A stretch of DNA of 64,000 nucleotides, taken from the NCBI GenBank assembly GCA_021738565.1, contig JAIPBT010000001.1, positions 1-64,000 on the forward strand, read 5' to 3'. This DNA is from Bacteroidales bacterium (GTDB lineage: Bacteria; Bacteroidota; Bacteroidia; Bacteroidales; GCA-2748055). Made by a program: the position numbers and the translations under genes. Positions 28,876-38,783 of the stretch are shown in pieces (the first letter of the stretch is position 1; each line of letters begins with the position of its first letter). Under the pieces are notes generated by a model. That model was given only the letters and a program-made list of their open reading frames with translations, did no database searches and was not told the DNA's origin.

Positions 28876-28960
28876 GCAGCATGATTGTTGTGTTTGTTTG
28901 ACATAGTTAATATGCTTAAATTCTGTATATTAACAAAACAATCGTGCTGCTTTTTTCTTC
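28876..28960. repeat. long imperfect inverted repeat with nested perfect stem
   Basis: GCAGCATGATTGTTGTGTT / AACAAAACAATCGTGCTGC (17/19) enclosing GTTAATAT/ATATTAAC, then TTTTTT. Confidence 0.7.
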
Positions 28961-29024
28961 TATAAATTGTAAGTCTTCAACATTTATGAGAACTGCGAAA
29001 CTTTAGTAATAAATACTTTGAAAG

Positions 29025-29516
29025 ATGTCTGATTTCAAGCCTAATAAAAACGAGTTTGTTGATTTGGTATATACCATTCGAAAAAAAAGAGTGATGCTCG
29101 ATCAGGATCTTGCAAAAATGTTTGGTGTTGAAACCAGGGTGCTCAATCAACAGGTAAAAAGAAATATCGATAAATTCCCAGCATCATATATGTTTCAGCT
29201 TACCGCTGAGGAATTTAAAGATTTGAAATATAACATGAGATCACAATCTGTGATCTCAAGTTGGGGAGGCAGAAGATATGCTCCATATGCGTTTACGGAT
29301 AGGGGTGTTTTGATGCTTGCCAATGTTTTACCTTCTAAAAAAGCCGCAAAACTAAGTCTTCATATTGTGGACACATTTGTTGAGATAAAAAATATCCTTG
29401 CTGAAAATCAGCTCTTAAAAACCAAAATAGATAAATTGGAAAAAGAAGCTGCTAAGAAAAACAAAGTTATACAGACTTTTTATGCTATTTTACTGGAACT
29501 CAACAAAAAAACATAG
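29025..29516 (+). CDS. ORF6N domain DNA-binding protein
   Basis: RKKRVMLDQDLAKMFGVETRVLNQQVKRNIDKFPASYMFQLTAEEF...MRSQSVISSWGGRRYAPYAFTDRGVLMLANVL. Confidence 0.9.
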   Translation: MSDFKPNKNEFVDLVYTIRKKRVMLDQDLAKMFGVETRVLNQQVKRNIDKFPASYMFQLTAEEFKDLKYNMRSQSVISSWGGRRYAPYAFTDRGVLMLANVLPSKKAAKLSLHIVDTFVEIKNILAENQLLKTKIDKLEKEAAKKNKVIQTFYAILLELNKKT

Positions 29517-29523
29517 GGATCAA

Positions 29524-29556
29524 AATCTTGAGATCACAAATTGTGATTTCAAGATT
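29524..29556. repeat. 33-bp near-perfect palindrome downstream of ORF6N gene
   Basis: AATCTTGAGATCACAA a TTGTGATTTCAAGATT (15/16). Confidence 0.85.
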
Positions 29557-29575
29557 ATTCTAAATTCTATATTAC

Positions 29576-30409
29576 ATGAAGTATGAAAACAGAATAGTAG
29601 CATTTATCGATATACTTGGATTTTCAAGTATTATAAAAAATACTATGGATCACTCAAATTCATCCAGCAACGAAAATCCGCCTATTTCAGTTGTTGAACT
29701 TTTTAAGGTATTCAGCAGAATAAGATATTTAATGGGAGTAAGTGAGCCAAGTGATGATGTTCCATTATCAAGGAAAGTATCCCAGTTTTCTGATTCTATA
29801 TTTATTTCCTTTAATCCTGATGATGAACCCAGGGAATTCAACTATTTATTGGGTGAGCTTCTCTATCTACATATTGAATTGGCAAAGCACAATATTTTAA
29901 TCAGGGGAGGTATTTCGTACGGACCTTTAGTACATACCGATGATATTATATTTGGCCCTGCTTTGGTTCAGGCTTATCAACTGGAGAGTAGAGCCGCCAA
30001 CAGCCCACGAATCATTCTACCCCAAAGTGTTTATGAAAAGGATTCTGAATTCAACAATTTATTTCTAAATAAGGAGAGTGAATTCCAATTAGAAGAGCTT
30101 TTAGATTTAGATGAAGATGATTTCTATTATTTGGATTATTTCAAGAAATGTCAGAATGATAAACTTGGAGTCTTCACTACCGAAAATGAATATATAGAGC
30201 ATCTCATATGCTTGAGAGATATTATAACCAAGGGATTAAAAATGAGGGACCCAGGTATTTTTAGCAAATATGGTTGGATGAAAAGCAAATGGAACGCTAC
30301 TATTTCATATTATAAGCAATCTTCTAATCTAGATCAGCTTAAAAATTCTGGAAAAGCTGATTTATATAAATACTTCAACTCCGTAGAACTAATAAGTGAT
30401 TCAATGTGA
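29576..30409 (+). CDS. divergent class III nucleotide cyclase-like protein, function unknown
   Basis: IVAFIDILGFSSII (metal Asp), VSQFSDSIFIS, ILIRGGISYGPLVHTDDIIFGPALVQAYQLESRAANSPRIIL follow the class III cyclase layout. Confidence 0.6.
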   Translation: MKYENRIVAFIDILGFSSIIKNTMDHSNSSSNENPPISVVELFKVFSRIRYLMGVSEPSDDVPLSRKVSQFSDSIFISFNPDDEPREFNYLLGELLYLHIELAKHNILIRGGISYGPLVHTDDIIFGPALVQAYQLESRAANSPRIILPQSVYEKDSEFNNLFLNKESEFQLEELLDLDEDDFYYLDYFKKCQNDKLGVFTTENEYIEHLICLRDIITKGLKMRDPGIFSKYGWMKSKWNATISYYKQSSNLDQLKNSGKADLYKYFNSVELISDSM

Positions 30410-30471
30410 CCCAACATCCATATAATAACCACCGATGAAAAACATTTTGCATATTCCACCTTCACCAGCCC

Positions 30472-32367
30472 CTATCCCTCAAACTTCAATACCAGGTTTT
30501 CCTGCATCCTTATTTCATAACTCTGCTCCTGCGGGGATAGCTCCAGTGCTTCAACCGTATTCTTGAATGCCCAGCCATCCTCCCCCATCCAGTCAATGAT
30601 ATTCAGAATTTTCAATGTGGCGTAGGAACCGTTCATCAACATATCTTCCAGGATATTCATCCCTTTCCCGCGGTTTCCTGTCCGGATCAGTGTCCATGCT
30701 GCCAGGGCCCTCACCTCATGGGAGGCATCATCCATTGCTTTCATTGCAGCAACCTCATCATTCAGCAGGAAGCAGCCCGTCATCGCCCAGTAGCGTACGC
30801 CGCTGTCTTCATCATCCAGCATCGATCTGAGCCGGTCGAGATTGCCCGCATCCTGCTCCATAGCAAGGTCAGCAGCATCCAGCAAGCCTGGCAGGTCATA
30901 CAATTCAGGATCACGGACCATTTCAAATATGGTCATGTTGTTATCTCCGGCCCGCTTTAACATTTCACTTTCAGGGAGCAGACCCGAATCATGGATCTCA
31001 AGCTGCCAGGATCGCAATGCCCTGAGCATGGAATTTATCCTGTCCGTATACTGCGGATCGTTGATGAGGTTTCTTGTGTTGTCCCAGTCCTCATTCAGTG
31101 AATAAAATTCCTCGGTATATAATTTGGGATAAAAATATTTGGAGATATCCGCCGGTGCATTCCCGCTTTTTGCGGCTTCTTCCCAGGCCCCGGTTGCTTT
31201 CATCAGCCAGAGATACCTCAAGTGCTGCATCCATGGTACGTATGGCATATAGTTGCGTATGTAAACAAATTCCTTGTCATACACGGCCCTTGCATTCTCA
31301 TTCCGTTCATCCATCCTTCCCCTGAAAGCAAAATGGTAATCCTTTTCATCATCTTTGTTCTTTCCTAAAAAGACATCCCCCTGCATATATTCCGGGACCT
31401 CTGCTCCCGCCAGGCTCAGCCATGTTTTGGGCATATCCACAAAACTGACGATCCGGTCGACAACACTTCCCGGTTCACTTTCAGGATACCATGCCTTGTA
31501 CTTTTCAGGAATACGGACGATCAAAGGTGTGTGGATCCCGCTGGCAAACAAATACCGCTTGCTTCTGGGCAGGACACCACCATGATCGGAACAGTATACA
31601 ACAATTGTATTTTCGGCCAGACCAAGTTCTTCCAGCTTTGCCAGCATCTCCCCTATCTGTGTATCCATCCGTTTAACAGCGTCGTGGTACTTGGCATAAT
31701 TTTTCCTGATGTCGGGCAGGTCGGGATGGTATGCACGAAGATCTGTCATAGCAGGATCATGTATGGTATTTTCCACATCACCCTGCGCCCTGCTTTCATG
31801 GGACTCGTTGAAATTGATGATCTTGAAAAATGGCTGGTTTTCCTTGATGGCTTCCCAGTCGACGATGGGCTGTCCATTCTCATTCCTGTCCATTGAATCC
31901 CAGCAGTCCCTGTCTGGCCTGCCACCGATGTTGTAATCTGTTTTATAGCCGTTGCTGACATAATATCCAGCCTGCTTCAGATGGTCAGGATAATATTTTA
32001 TTGAATCATGTGGAATAGGATTCCTGCTCCGCATCGGATGCGTGCCCATCGACAGGGCATACATCCCTGTGATCCAGGTGCTGCGCTGCGGGGCACATAC
32101 CGGCGCGTTGGCATAACAGTGTGTATAACGGAACCCCTCTTCTGAAAGCGCATCGATATTGGGAGTCTCAGCATATTCGTTCCCGTAGCAACCCACCCAG
32201 TCGATGTTGTTGTCTTCGCTTGTCAGCCAGAGGATATTGGGGGGAGCAAGCTCTTCCGATGCACAGGAAGTAATAAGTATCAATGCAATAAAAGTCAAAT
32301 AAATATGAATTACTGTTCGTTTCATGTTTTTAAATATTATCTGTTTTGATTTCAAATAAGGTGACAA
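30472..32367 (-). CDS. sulfatase (heparan N-sulfatase-like) with C-terminal HEAT-like region
   Basis: PNILWLTSEDNNIDWVGCYGN, CAPQRSTWITG (C-x-P-x-R), YCSDHGGVLPRSKRYLF; C-terminal alpha-helical repeats. Confidence 0.92.
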   Translation of the reverse strand: MSPYLKSKQIIFKNMKRTVIHIYLTFIALILITSCASEELAPPNILWLTSEDNNIDWVGCYGNEYAETPNIDALSEEGFRYTHCYANAPVCAPQRSTWITGMYALSMGTHPMRSRNPIPHDSIKYYPDHLKQAGYYVSNGYKTDYNIGGRPDRDCWDSMDRNENGQPIVDWEAIKENQPFFKIINFNESHESRAQGDVENTIHDPAMTDLRAYHPDLPDIRKNYAKYHDAVKRMDTQIGEMLAKLEELGLAENTIVVYCSDHGGVLPRSKRYLFASGIHTPLIVRIPEKYKAWYPESEPGSVVDRIVSFVDMPKTWLSLAGAEVPEYMQGDVFLGKNKDDEKDYHFAFRGRMDERNENARAVYDKEFVYIRNYMPYVPWMQHLRYLWLMKATGAWEEAAKSGNAPADISKYFYPKLYTEEFYSLNEDWDNTRNLINDPQYTDRINSMLRALRSWQLEIHDSGLLPESEMLKRAGDNNMTIFEMVRDPELYDLPGLLDAADLAMEQDAGNLDRLRSMLDDEDSGVRYWAMTGCFLLNDEVAAMKAMDDASHEVRALAAWTLIRTGNRGKGMNILEDMLMNGSYATLKILNIIDWMGEDGWAFKNTVEALELSPQEQSYEIRMQENLVLKFEG

Positions 32368-32558
32368 GTTTACAATTCAGTAATAAAAGTAGAGAAGTAT
32401 AATTACACAAAAAAATTAAAGCACTTTAAAATCATAATTGCAGGATAAGAGATACTTCCCAGGCAATGCTCCATAAAATAAAGTATATTATTTGTTTAAT
32501 CATCTTTCTTATTAAATTGCGAAACAGATAAATAGTGTCAGTAAGATAACATACCATC

Positions 32559-33428
32559 ATGAAGAAATACCTTATCATACTTGTTTTGTTCGCTCTGGCA
32601 ATGCCAGGTAATTCACAGGAAAAAACCATCAATGTGCTGGTAATCGGCGCACATCCCGATGATTGCGACGGGGATGCCGGTGGCACGGCCATTTTGTTCG
32701 CAGAGATGGGGCACCGGGTGAAATTCCTCTCCCTCACCAATGGAGATGCGGGTCATTATGCCATGGGCGGAGGACAGCTGGCAAAGAGGAGAACAGCTGA
32801 GGCTGCAGAAGCCGGAAGAAGGTTCGGTATCGAATACAAAGTTATGGACAACCACGACGGTGAACTGATGCCGACGCTGGAAAACAGGCTTGATGTGATC
32901 CGGGAGATACGCAGGTGGAACACCGATGTGGTCATCACTCACCGGCCAAATGATTACCATCCTGACCACCGGTATACCAGCATTCTTGTTCAGGATGCGG
33001 CATTCATGGTGACCGTTCCCAACATTGCCCCCAATGTTCCGGCCCTGAAAAGGAATCCTGTATTTCTCTACTCGGAGGACAGGTTCCAGACTCCGGTTCC
33101 GTTCCGTCCCGACATTGCCGTGGTCATTGATGATGTGTACGACCAGAAGATCTATGCCATGGCGGCCCATGCATCACAATATTTTGAATGGCTCCCATGG
33201 CTCAGGGGAAACCTGGAGAAGGTACCGGAAACAGAAGAAGAAAGATTGAAGCTGCTGGCCGGACAACGTACTTATACACCGGATGAAGAAACACGGGAAT
33301 GCCTGAGGAAATGGTACGGCAATGAAGCGGATGATGCTATGCATGCCGAGGCATTTGAAATATGTGAATACGGGAGACAACCCGGCGACGATGAGATCCG
33401 AAAGTTGTTCCCTATGCTCGAAAAATAA
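32559..33428 (+). CDS. PIG-L family deacetylase
   Basis: NVLVIGAHPDDCDGDAGGTAILFAEMGHRVKFLSLTNGDAG, VITHRPNDYHPDHRYTSILVQDA. Confidence 0.95.
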   Translation: MKKYLIILVLFALAMPGNSQEKTINVLVIGAHPDDCDGDAGGTAILFAEMGHRVKFLSLTNGDAGHYAMGGGQLAKRRTAEAAEAGRRFGIEYKVMDNHDGELMPTLENRLDVIREIRRWNTDVVITHRPNDYHPDHRYTSILVQDAAFMVTVPNIAPNVPALKRNPVFLYSEDRFQTPVPFRPDIAVVIDDVYDQKIYAMAAHASQYFEWLPWLRGNLEKVPETEEERLKLLAGQRTYTPDEETRECLRKWYGNEADDAMHAEAFEICEYGRQPGDDEIRKLFPMLEK

Positions 33429-33466
33429 TTCATTGGATGCAGATATAAAAAAGGAGAAATGACGTT

Positions 33467-34813
33467 ATGATTAATAACAGATTCAGAACATTCACCCGGC
33501 TCTTAATTGCTTTTTTGCTTGTGATCAGTGTATCATGCAACAGAAATAATGGACAGACTGAAATACTCAAATGGAAAGATGGCAAAAGTGCCTGTATCAC
33601 TCTTACCTTTGACGACGGAACACAGAACCACTACGAGATTGCCATTCCCTACATGAACAAACTGAACATCCAGGGCACATTTTTTATCAATACCCTGAAT
33701 GTCGGGGGATCCGATCATTATCCAACCTTTGTGGGAAGACCCGTTATGGATATCCTTGAAGAATCAGGCAGGATCCCAACAAACAGAACCAACCTGCTCG
33801 AACGGACATCCATGATCAGGTACCTGATGGAAATAAAGGATGTACCGGAACTCGATGGTTATGACATGTATTCCATTGGTCATGGTATCGAGCATGGAAA
33901 TTTCGATGAAGTGATCGCCAAAGTTGATAATATATGCAGGGTTTTGCGAAATTCAGGTAAAAAATACATTGTTGAAAATGAGGGGAATAAAAAAACTGAG
34001 GGGGAATACGACTGGAATGACCTCCGGGGATTTGCAGCTGACGGGCATGAATTTGCATCACATACGATATCGCATCCCTATTTGTCGGTACTGGACGAAA
34101 AAAATGCATTGTACGAACTGGAAAAATGTCAGGAAGACATTGGAAAGAACCTTGGATTTAAACATACCCTGACCGTGGAATGCCCTTATGGAATTCATGA
34201 CAAAAGGATCATGAAACTTACAGAACCTGTTTTTCCATTCTCAAGGAACCAGGTACCCGAGGAATACATCACAGGCATCATGCGGTCAGGAACCCTGTTG
34301 CCCGGGGAGGCTTCCAATGAATACATTCAATGGCAGCGTGGTCCGCTATCCGACACTCCGTATCCATTGATGCGCTCATGGATCGAAACCACCCGGACAA
34401 ACAGTGCCTGGCTGGTTCTGGTATTTCACGGTATAGAAGGAATTGGGTGGGAAGCCCTTCCGGCTGAAACCATCAGAGACTATTTCAATCTGATCAAGGA
34501 AAATGAGAACGAATTGTGGATAGCAACATACCAGGATGCTTATAAATATGTCAGGGCAAGGATGAATACGGTTATAACTACAAAATCCAATAACAAAGTT
34601 ATTCATGTCAATATTGACAATGAACTTGACCCTAAGGTCTATGATGTTCCCCTGTCAGTCAGGACTGTTGTACCTAATGACTGGGTAAAAGCAGAGATAC
34701 GAACAGGAGAACAAACAACCGTTGTAAGTTCTTCCAAAAAAAACAACCAGCTTTTTGTTGAATATGAAATATTACCGGGTTTACAATCCGTTGATTTACA
34801 TAAGGCAAACTGA
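33467..34813 (+). CDS. polysaccharide deacetylase family protein
   Basis: KSACITLTFDDGTQNHYEIAIPYMNKLNIQGTFFINT; HEFASHTISHPYLS. Confidence 0.9.
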   Translation: MINNRFRTFTRLLIAFLLVISVSCNRNNGQTEILKWKDGKSACITLTFDDGTQNHYEIAIPYMNKLNIQGTFFINTLNVGGSDHYPTFVGRPVMDILEESGRIPTNRTNLLERTSMIRYLMEIKDVPELDGYDMYSIGHGIEHGNFDEVIAKVDNICRVLRNSGKKYIVENEGNKKTEGEYDWNDLRGFAADGHEFASHTISHPYLSVLDEKNALYELEKCQEDIGKNLGFKHTLTVECPYGIHDKRIMKLTEPVFPFSRNQVPEEYITGIMRSGTLLPGEASNEYIQWQRGPLSDTPYPLMRSWIETTRTNSAWLVLVFHGIEGIGWEALPAETIRDYFNLIKENENELWIATYQDAYKYVRARMNTVITTKSNNKVIHVNIDNELDPKVYDVPLSVRTVVPNDWVKAEIRTGEQTTVVSSSKKNNQLFVEYEILPGLQSVDLHKAN

Positions 34814-34839
34814 GCGGCAGGATACATGCTGTTAAATGG

Positions 34840-36216
34840 TCAGACTGTTTCAGCCGGATTATCGGCCTTAAGCGCCAGCACGAACAGCGCGACGGAAAGA
34901 ACTACACACAAAAGTCCCGCCATTGCATAATTTCCAGTGTACTTAATGGAAAGGCTGAAAAAATAGGGCCCCAATGCAGAACCGATTACCGTCCAGCTTA
35001 GCGAATACCCCGATATGGCCCCCAGGTGCTTCAATCCGTAAAAACGGGGCCACGTAACACCGATCAAAACTGCATAGAGCCCCCATACAATACCGTTGCC
35101 GGCAATTAAAAGGTAATAGGCAAATGAACTACCGGCAAAAATAACCAGGGCGACGGATGAAACCAGCATTCCGGCAACAAACAGCATCAATATGTATTTC
35201 AACCTTATAAAATCGCTCAAATAGCTGAAAATGAACTGCAACGAAACAGCAACCAGAGAGGTGGGTAAAAAGATACCAAGGGCAATGCTTTCATCCATGC
35301 CGCCTGTATCGAAGATAGAGACCACGTGAAAGGTAATGCCGGTTACAAATAGCGCAGCAAGTGACAGAGATAGTGTAAATACCCAGAAGGGAAGCGTTTT
35401 ACGGGCTTGTTTGAGCGTAAAGTCCTTTTCGGGCAGACTGGGAGGGCGCTTTCTCCTCTTTTTTCCGGAACGCATCCTGCCATCAGGCTTCAGACCGCAA
35501 CTTTCAGGGTTGTCCCTGAATATGATCAGCACAAAAATTGTAAAAAGCAAACCTGTTAAAATTGCAAGGGCCACCCAGGCTCCTTTCCATTCCAGTTGTT
35601 CTATGATCCGGCTCAAAACCTGTGGCGCCAGTGAAAATCCAAATGCCGTAAATATGCCCAATACTGCATTGGCCATCCCCCTGCGCTTGTCAAACCATTT
35701 CATGACCATGTTGCGCGAAACCATGGTAAGCATCCCCTGTCCGAAAAAACGGATGCCCCAGAAACCGAATGACAACAAAATAAAAGTAGCCACAACAGGA
35801 GATATCCAGCTAAGTTGCTGAAATAGTTCAGCCAATATATCAACTCTTGTAAGATAAAGAAGCATTCCCCCGAGAAGCACACCCGCAATAAAAGCCATGC
35901 GCCTTGCACCTATTTTATCATACAGCTTTCCTGCCCTTGTGATCATCAAACCGGAAAAAACGGTCCCGACCAGGTAAGCCAGGCTCAGGTTGTCGCGGTC
36001 AACATTAAGATCCAGCAACAGGTCCTCCGTAAATGCAGATACCCCTACCGTCTGCCCGGGCACACTCATCAGCATCCCGATGGTGCCTGCCACAAGTATC
36101 ACCCATCCATAAAAGAATGGCATCCTTGCCGGTGCAAATGGTGTGTTGCTATGGTTTTTCATAGCATTGTGACATTCTTGTCTCCTTTGTATAACTTCTA
36201 ACCGCAAAGACAGCAA
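34840..36216 (-). CDS. MFS transporter (OFA-like)
   Basis: 12-TM profile; FYGWVILVAGTIGMLMSVPGQTVGVSAFTEDLL, ARRMAFIAG. Confidence 0.88.
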   Translation of the reverse strand: MLSLRLEVIQRRQECHNAMKNHSNTPFAPARMPFFYGWVILVAGTIGMLMSVPGQTVGVSAFTEDLLLDLNVDRDNLSLAYLVGTVFSGLMITRAGKLYDKIGARRMAFIAGVLLGGMLLYLTRVDILAELFQQLSWISPVVATFILLSFGFWGIRFFGQGMLTMVSRNMVMKWFDKRRGMANAVLGIFTAFGFSLAPQVLSRIIEQLEWKGAWVALAILTGLLFTIFVLIIFRDNPESCGLKPDGRMRSGKKRRKRPPSLPEKDFTLKQARKTLPFWVFTLSLSLAALFVTGITFHVVSIFDTGGMDESIALGIFLPTSLVAVSLQFIFSYLSDFIRLKYILMLFVAGMLVSSVALVIFAGSSFAYYLLIAGNGIVWGLYAVLIGVTWPRFYGLKHLGAISGYSLSWTVIGSALGPYFFSLSIKYTGNYAMAGLLCVVLSVALFVLALKADNPAETV

Positions 36217-36353
36217 AAGTAATAAAATTATCCTCCCCCGATTGATATAATAATGCTTACATTCTGTTTATATTTGTCTGAATAAACATTGCCCTTCTAA
36301 AACCGTTATACATGCATGATACGGAATTTATTCCAAATTATGCATCTGTTTAA

Positions 36354-37262
36354 GTGCTTTCTGAATTTATGAATACACCAATAAAACATCTGATCATTTA
36401 CACAGCCATTGCATTCCTGCTGCCGGCCATGAGCCTTTTCGCGCAGGAGGCTGAATATTATTACTCAAGTGACCTTGGGATCACTGAGAATGGAAAAAAT
36501 GCCGTCTATAAACGTGAGGTTTTTCACAGGTGTTCAAATGTCAGAAAAGTTTTCACCTATAAAATGACAGACAAAGGATGGATCCAGGAAAAGAAGGAGA
36601 AGGTCAGACTGGTCAATGATACGCTCATGATAATAAAGCGACCGGGGGAGAAACTCTTCCGTGAAAAGGTGACGCGAACCTTTTATGAAACAGAATACAA
36701 CAGGTATCTGTTTACCGATCACCTGAAAGGGAAGGTTATTCTTGAAGGTACGGCCACAAATCTGGTCCCCCTGCACCTGCAGGATACGGTTGTTTCCTAT
36801 TACAAGACAGGCACATTGAAATCAATTGCTGTATACGATGGGAACAGTCTGGTTACTAACCAAAACTGGCTGCGCAACGGCAGCAGGTACTATGATGACC
36901 TCCATTATTTTGTCGATAAGATACCTGAATACAGTTACGGGCAGGCCAACTTCCGGGCATACATCCTGAAAGGCATCCGGGATTCCGGTATCGATCTTAA
37001 CCAGATAAGGGACAAGGTAGTCATTGGATGGGTAGTGATGGAGAACGGGGAACTGGAAGGTTTTCATACCATAAGAGGTGTTTACAAACCCCTGAACAAC
37101 ACCCTGATAAAACTCATCAGGGAGATGCCGGGAGATTGGGTTGCGGCCTCCCTGAACGGAAAAAAGGTAAGATACTATATGACCCTGCCTTTCAATTTTA
37201 TAGACCGGACCGAAAACTTTGAATCGCTTGAATTGAGTACCGGCTGGGTTGTCTGGGATTAA
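36354..37262 (+). CDS. secreted protein with TonB C-terminal-like domain
   Basis: Signal peptide; VVIGWVVMENGELEGFHTIRGVYKPLNNTLIKLIREMPGDWVAASLNGKKVRYYMTLPFNF resembles a TonB C-terminal domain. Confidence 0.7.
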   Translation: MLSEFMNTPIKHLIIYTAIAFLLPAMSLFAQEAEYYYSSDLGITENGKNAVYKREVFHRCSNVRKVFTYKMTDKGWIQEKKEKVRLVNDTLMIIKRPGEKLFREKVTRTFYETEYNRYLFTDHLKGKVILEGTATNLVPLHLQDTVVSYYKTGTLKSIAVYDGNSLVTNQNWLRNGSRYYDDLHYFVDKIPEYSYGQANFRAYILKGIRDSGIDLNQIRDKVVIGWVVMENGELEGFHTIRGVYKPLNNTLIKLIREMPGDWVAASLNGKKVRYYMTLPFNFIDRTENFESLELSTGWVVWD

Positions 37263-38746
37263 AAATCCCAAACAGGATGTGATATACGGGATGTCCTGAT
37301 CAGTGCATCCATCCTTCGCTCCACCTCGGGATATTCCTTTACTACATTATTTGTCTCACCCGGATCTTCTGCAAGATTATACAGTTCTATGACGGAATTG
37401 GGATCCTCAAAAACATTATAACGAACCGCTTTCCAGTCGCCTTCACGCAATGCCACGCGACCACCCTTTTCATGAAATTCCCAGTACAACCTGGAATGCT
37501 CAGGCTGGTAACCTTTTCCGGTCAGAGATGGCACCATGGATATCCCGTCGATTCCCTCCGGAGCTTTACCACCAGCCAGTTCGGCAAATGTGGGAAACAT
37601 ATCCCAGAATGCCGAAACATGGTCACACATGGTATCTGCAGTTACCGTTCCGGGCCACCATGCAATGGTTGGTACACGGATCCCTCCTTCATACAGGTCA
37701 CGCTTATAACCACGGAAAGGACCGTTGGAATCAAAGAATTCGGGATCGGCACCGCCTTCCAGGTGCGTACCATTGTCCGATGTGAAAATGACCAGGGTAT
37801 TTTCAGTAATGCCATATTCCCTGACCCTGTCAAGCACGTCTCCTACTGCCATATCAAGCCGCGCAACCATGGCTGCAAATGCTGCATGGGGATTATCCTG
37901 TGATCCATAGGGGCCTTTCCTGTACCTGGGTCCGTCATCAACTCCTTTCCACGGTGTCTCAGGATACTTTCCCATATATGATCTGAATATGGAATCATCA
38001 GGCACAATCAATTCTGCATGGGGAATGGTATACGGCAAATAAAGAAAGAAAGAAGTATCCTTGTTTACTTCCAGGAACTGCATGGCCCTCTGGTGTATAA
38101 GGTCAAAACTATACTGCTCCTCACCACCGTCAGCATTGCCTTCCAGTACCACCTTCCTGTCGTTGTGCCACAAAAACTCCGGGTAATAATTGTGTGCCAG
38201 CATCTGGCTGTTGTAGCCAAACCACTCGTCAAAACCGCGTTTGTCCGGGGAACCCTCGGAACCAGGATATCCCATTCCCCATTTCCCAAATGCCCCTGTT
38301 ACATACCCCTGATCCTTGAGCATCTCGCTCATCATTGGAATGGTGTCATCGACAGGATAACCTCCGCCATTCATACCTTTGTTGCCGCGAATGGGAGCAT
38401 GCCCCGTATGAAGTCCGGTAAACAAAGAAGCACGTGAGGGTGCACAGACAGTGGAACCGGAATAGTGCTGGGTAAATACCATTCCCTCTGCAGCCATTTG
38501 ATCGATGCGGGGAGTCTGAAATTTCTCCTGTCCGAAACAGCTAAGATCGCCATATCCCAGGTCATCTGCCAGTATATAGATAATGTTCGGACGCAGGACC
38601 TCCTTCTCATCTGATCCGTATTTCTGGTTACACGATGATAACAGCAGGGCAAGTAAAATAACGGGGAGGCAATACTTTTTCATAATTTCAATATTTTGGA
38701 TTATTTGTCGAATGTATTCATTGCCAAACAGCATTAACGGGTACAC
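37259..38746 (-). CDS. arylsulfatase
   Basis: RPNIIYILADDLGYGDLSCFGQEKFQTPRIDQMAAEG, CAPSRASLFTG (C-x-P-x-R), FTSDNGTHLEGG. Confidence 0.95.
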   Translation of the reverse strand: MYPLMLFGNEYIRQIIQNIEIMKKYCLPVILLALLLSSCNQKYGSDEKEVLRPNIIYILADDLGYGDLSCFGQEKFQTPRIDQMAAEGMVFTQHYSGSTVCAPSRASLFTGLHTGHAPIRGNKGMNGGGYPVDDTIPMMSEMLKDQGYVTGAFGKWGMGYPGSEGSPDKRGFDEWFGYNSQMLAHNYYPEFLWHNDRKVVLEGNADGGEEQYSFDLIHQRAMQFLEVNKDTSFFLYLPYTIPHAELIVPDDSIFRSYMGKYPETPWKGVDDGPRYRKGPYGSQDNPHAAFAAMVARLDMAVGDVLDRVREYGITENTLVIFTSDNGTHLEGGADPEFFDSNGPFRGYKRDLYEGGIRVPTIAWWPGTVTADTMCDHVSAFWDMFPTFAELAGGKAPEGIDGISMVPSLTGKGYQPEHSRLYWEFHEKGGRVALREGDWKAVRYNVFEDPNSVIELYNLAEDPGETNNVVKEYPEVERRMDALIRTSRISHPVWDF

Positions 38747-38783
38747 TTAATTATGGATGACTTCATATTATGACAGCGGTTTT

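Noticed and set aside
29576-30409. Calling a complete Pycsar system
   Set aside because: No adjacent effector gene and only a loose cyclase-like pattern; reported only as a cyclase-like protein.
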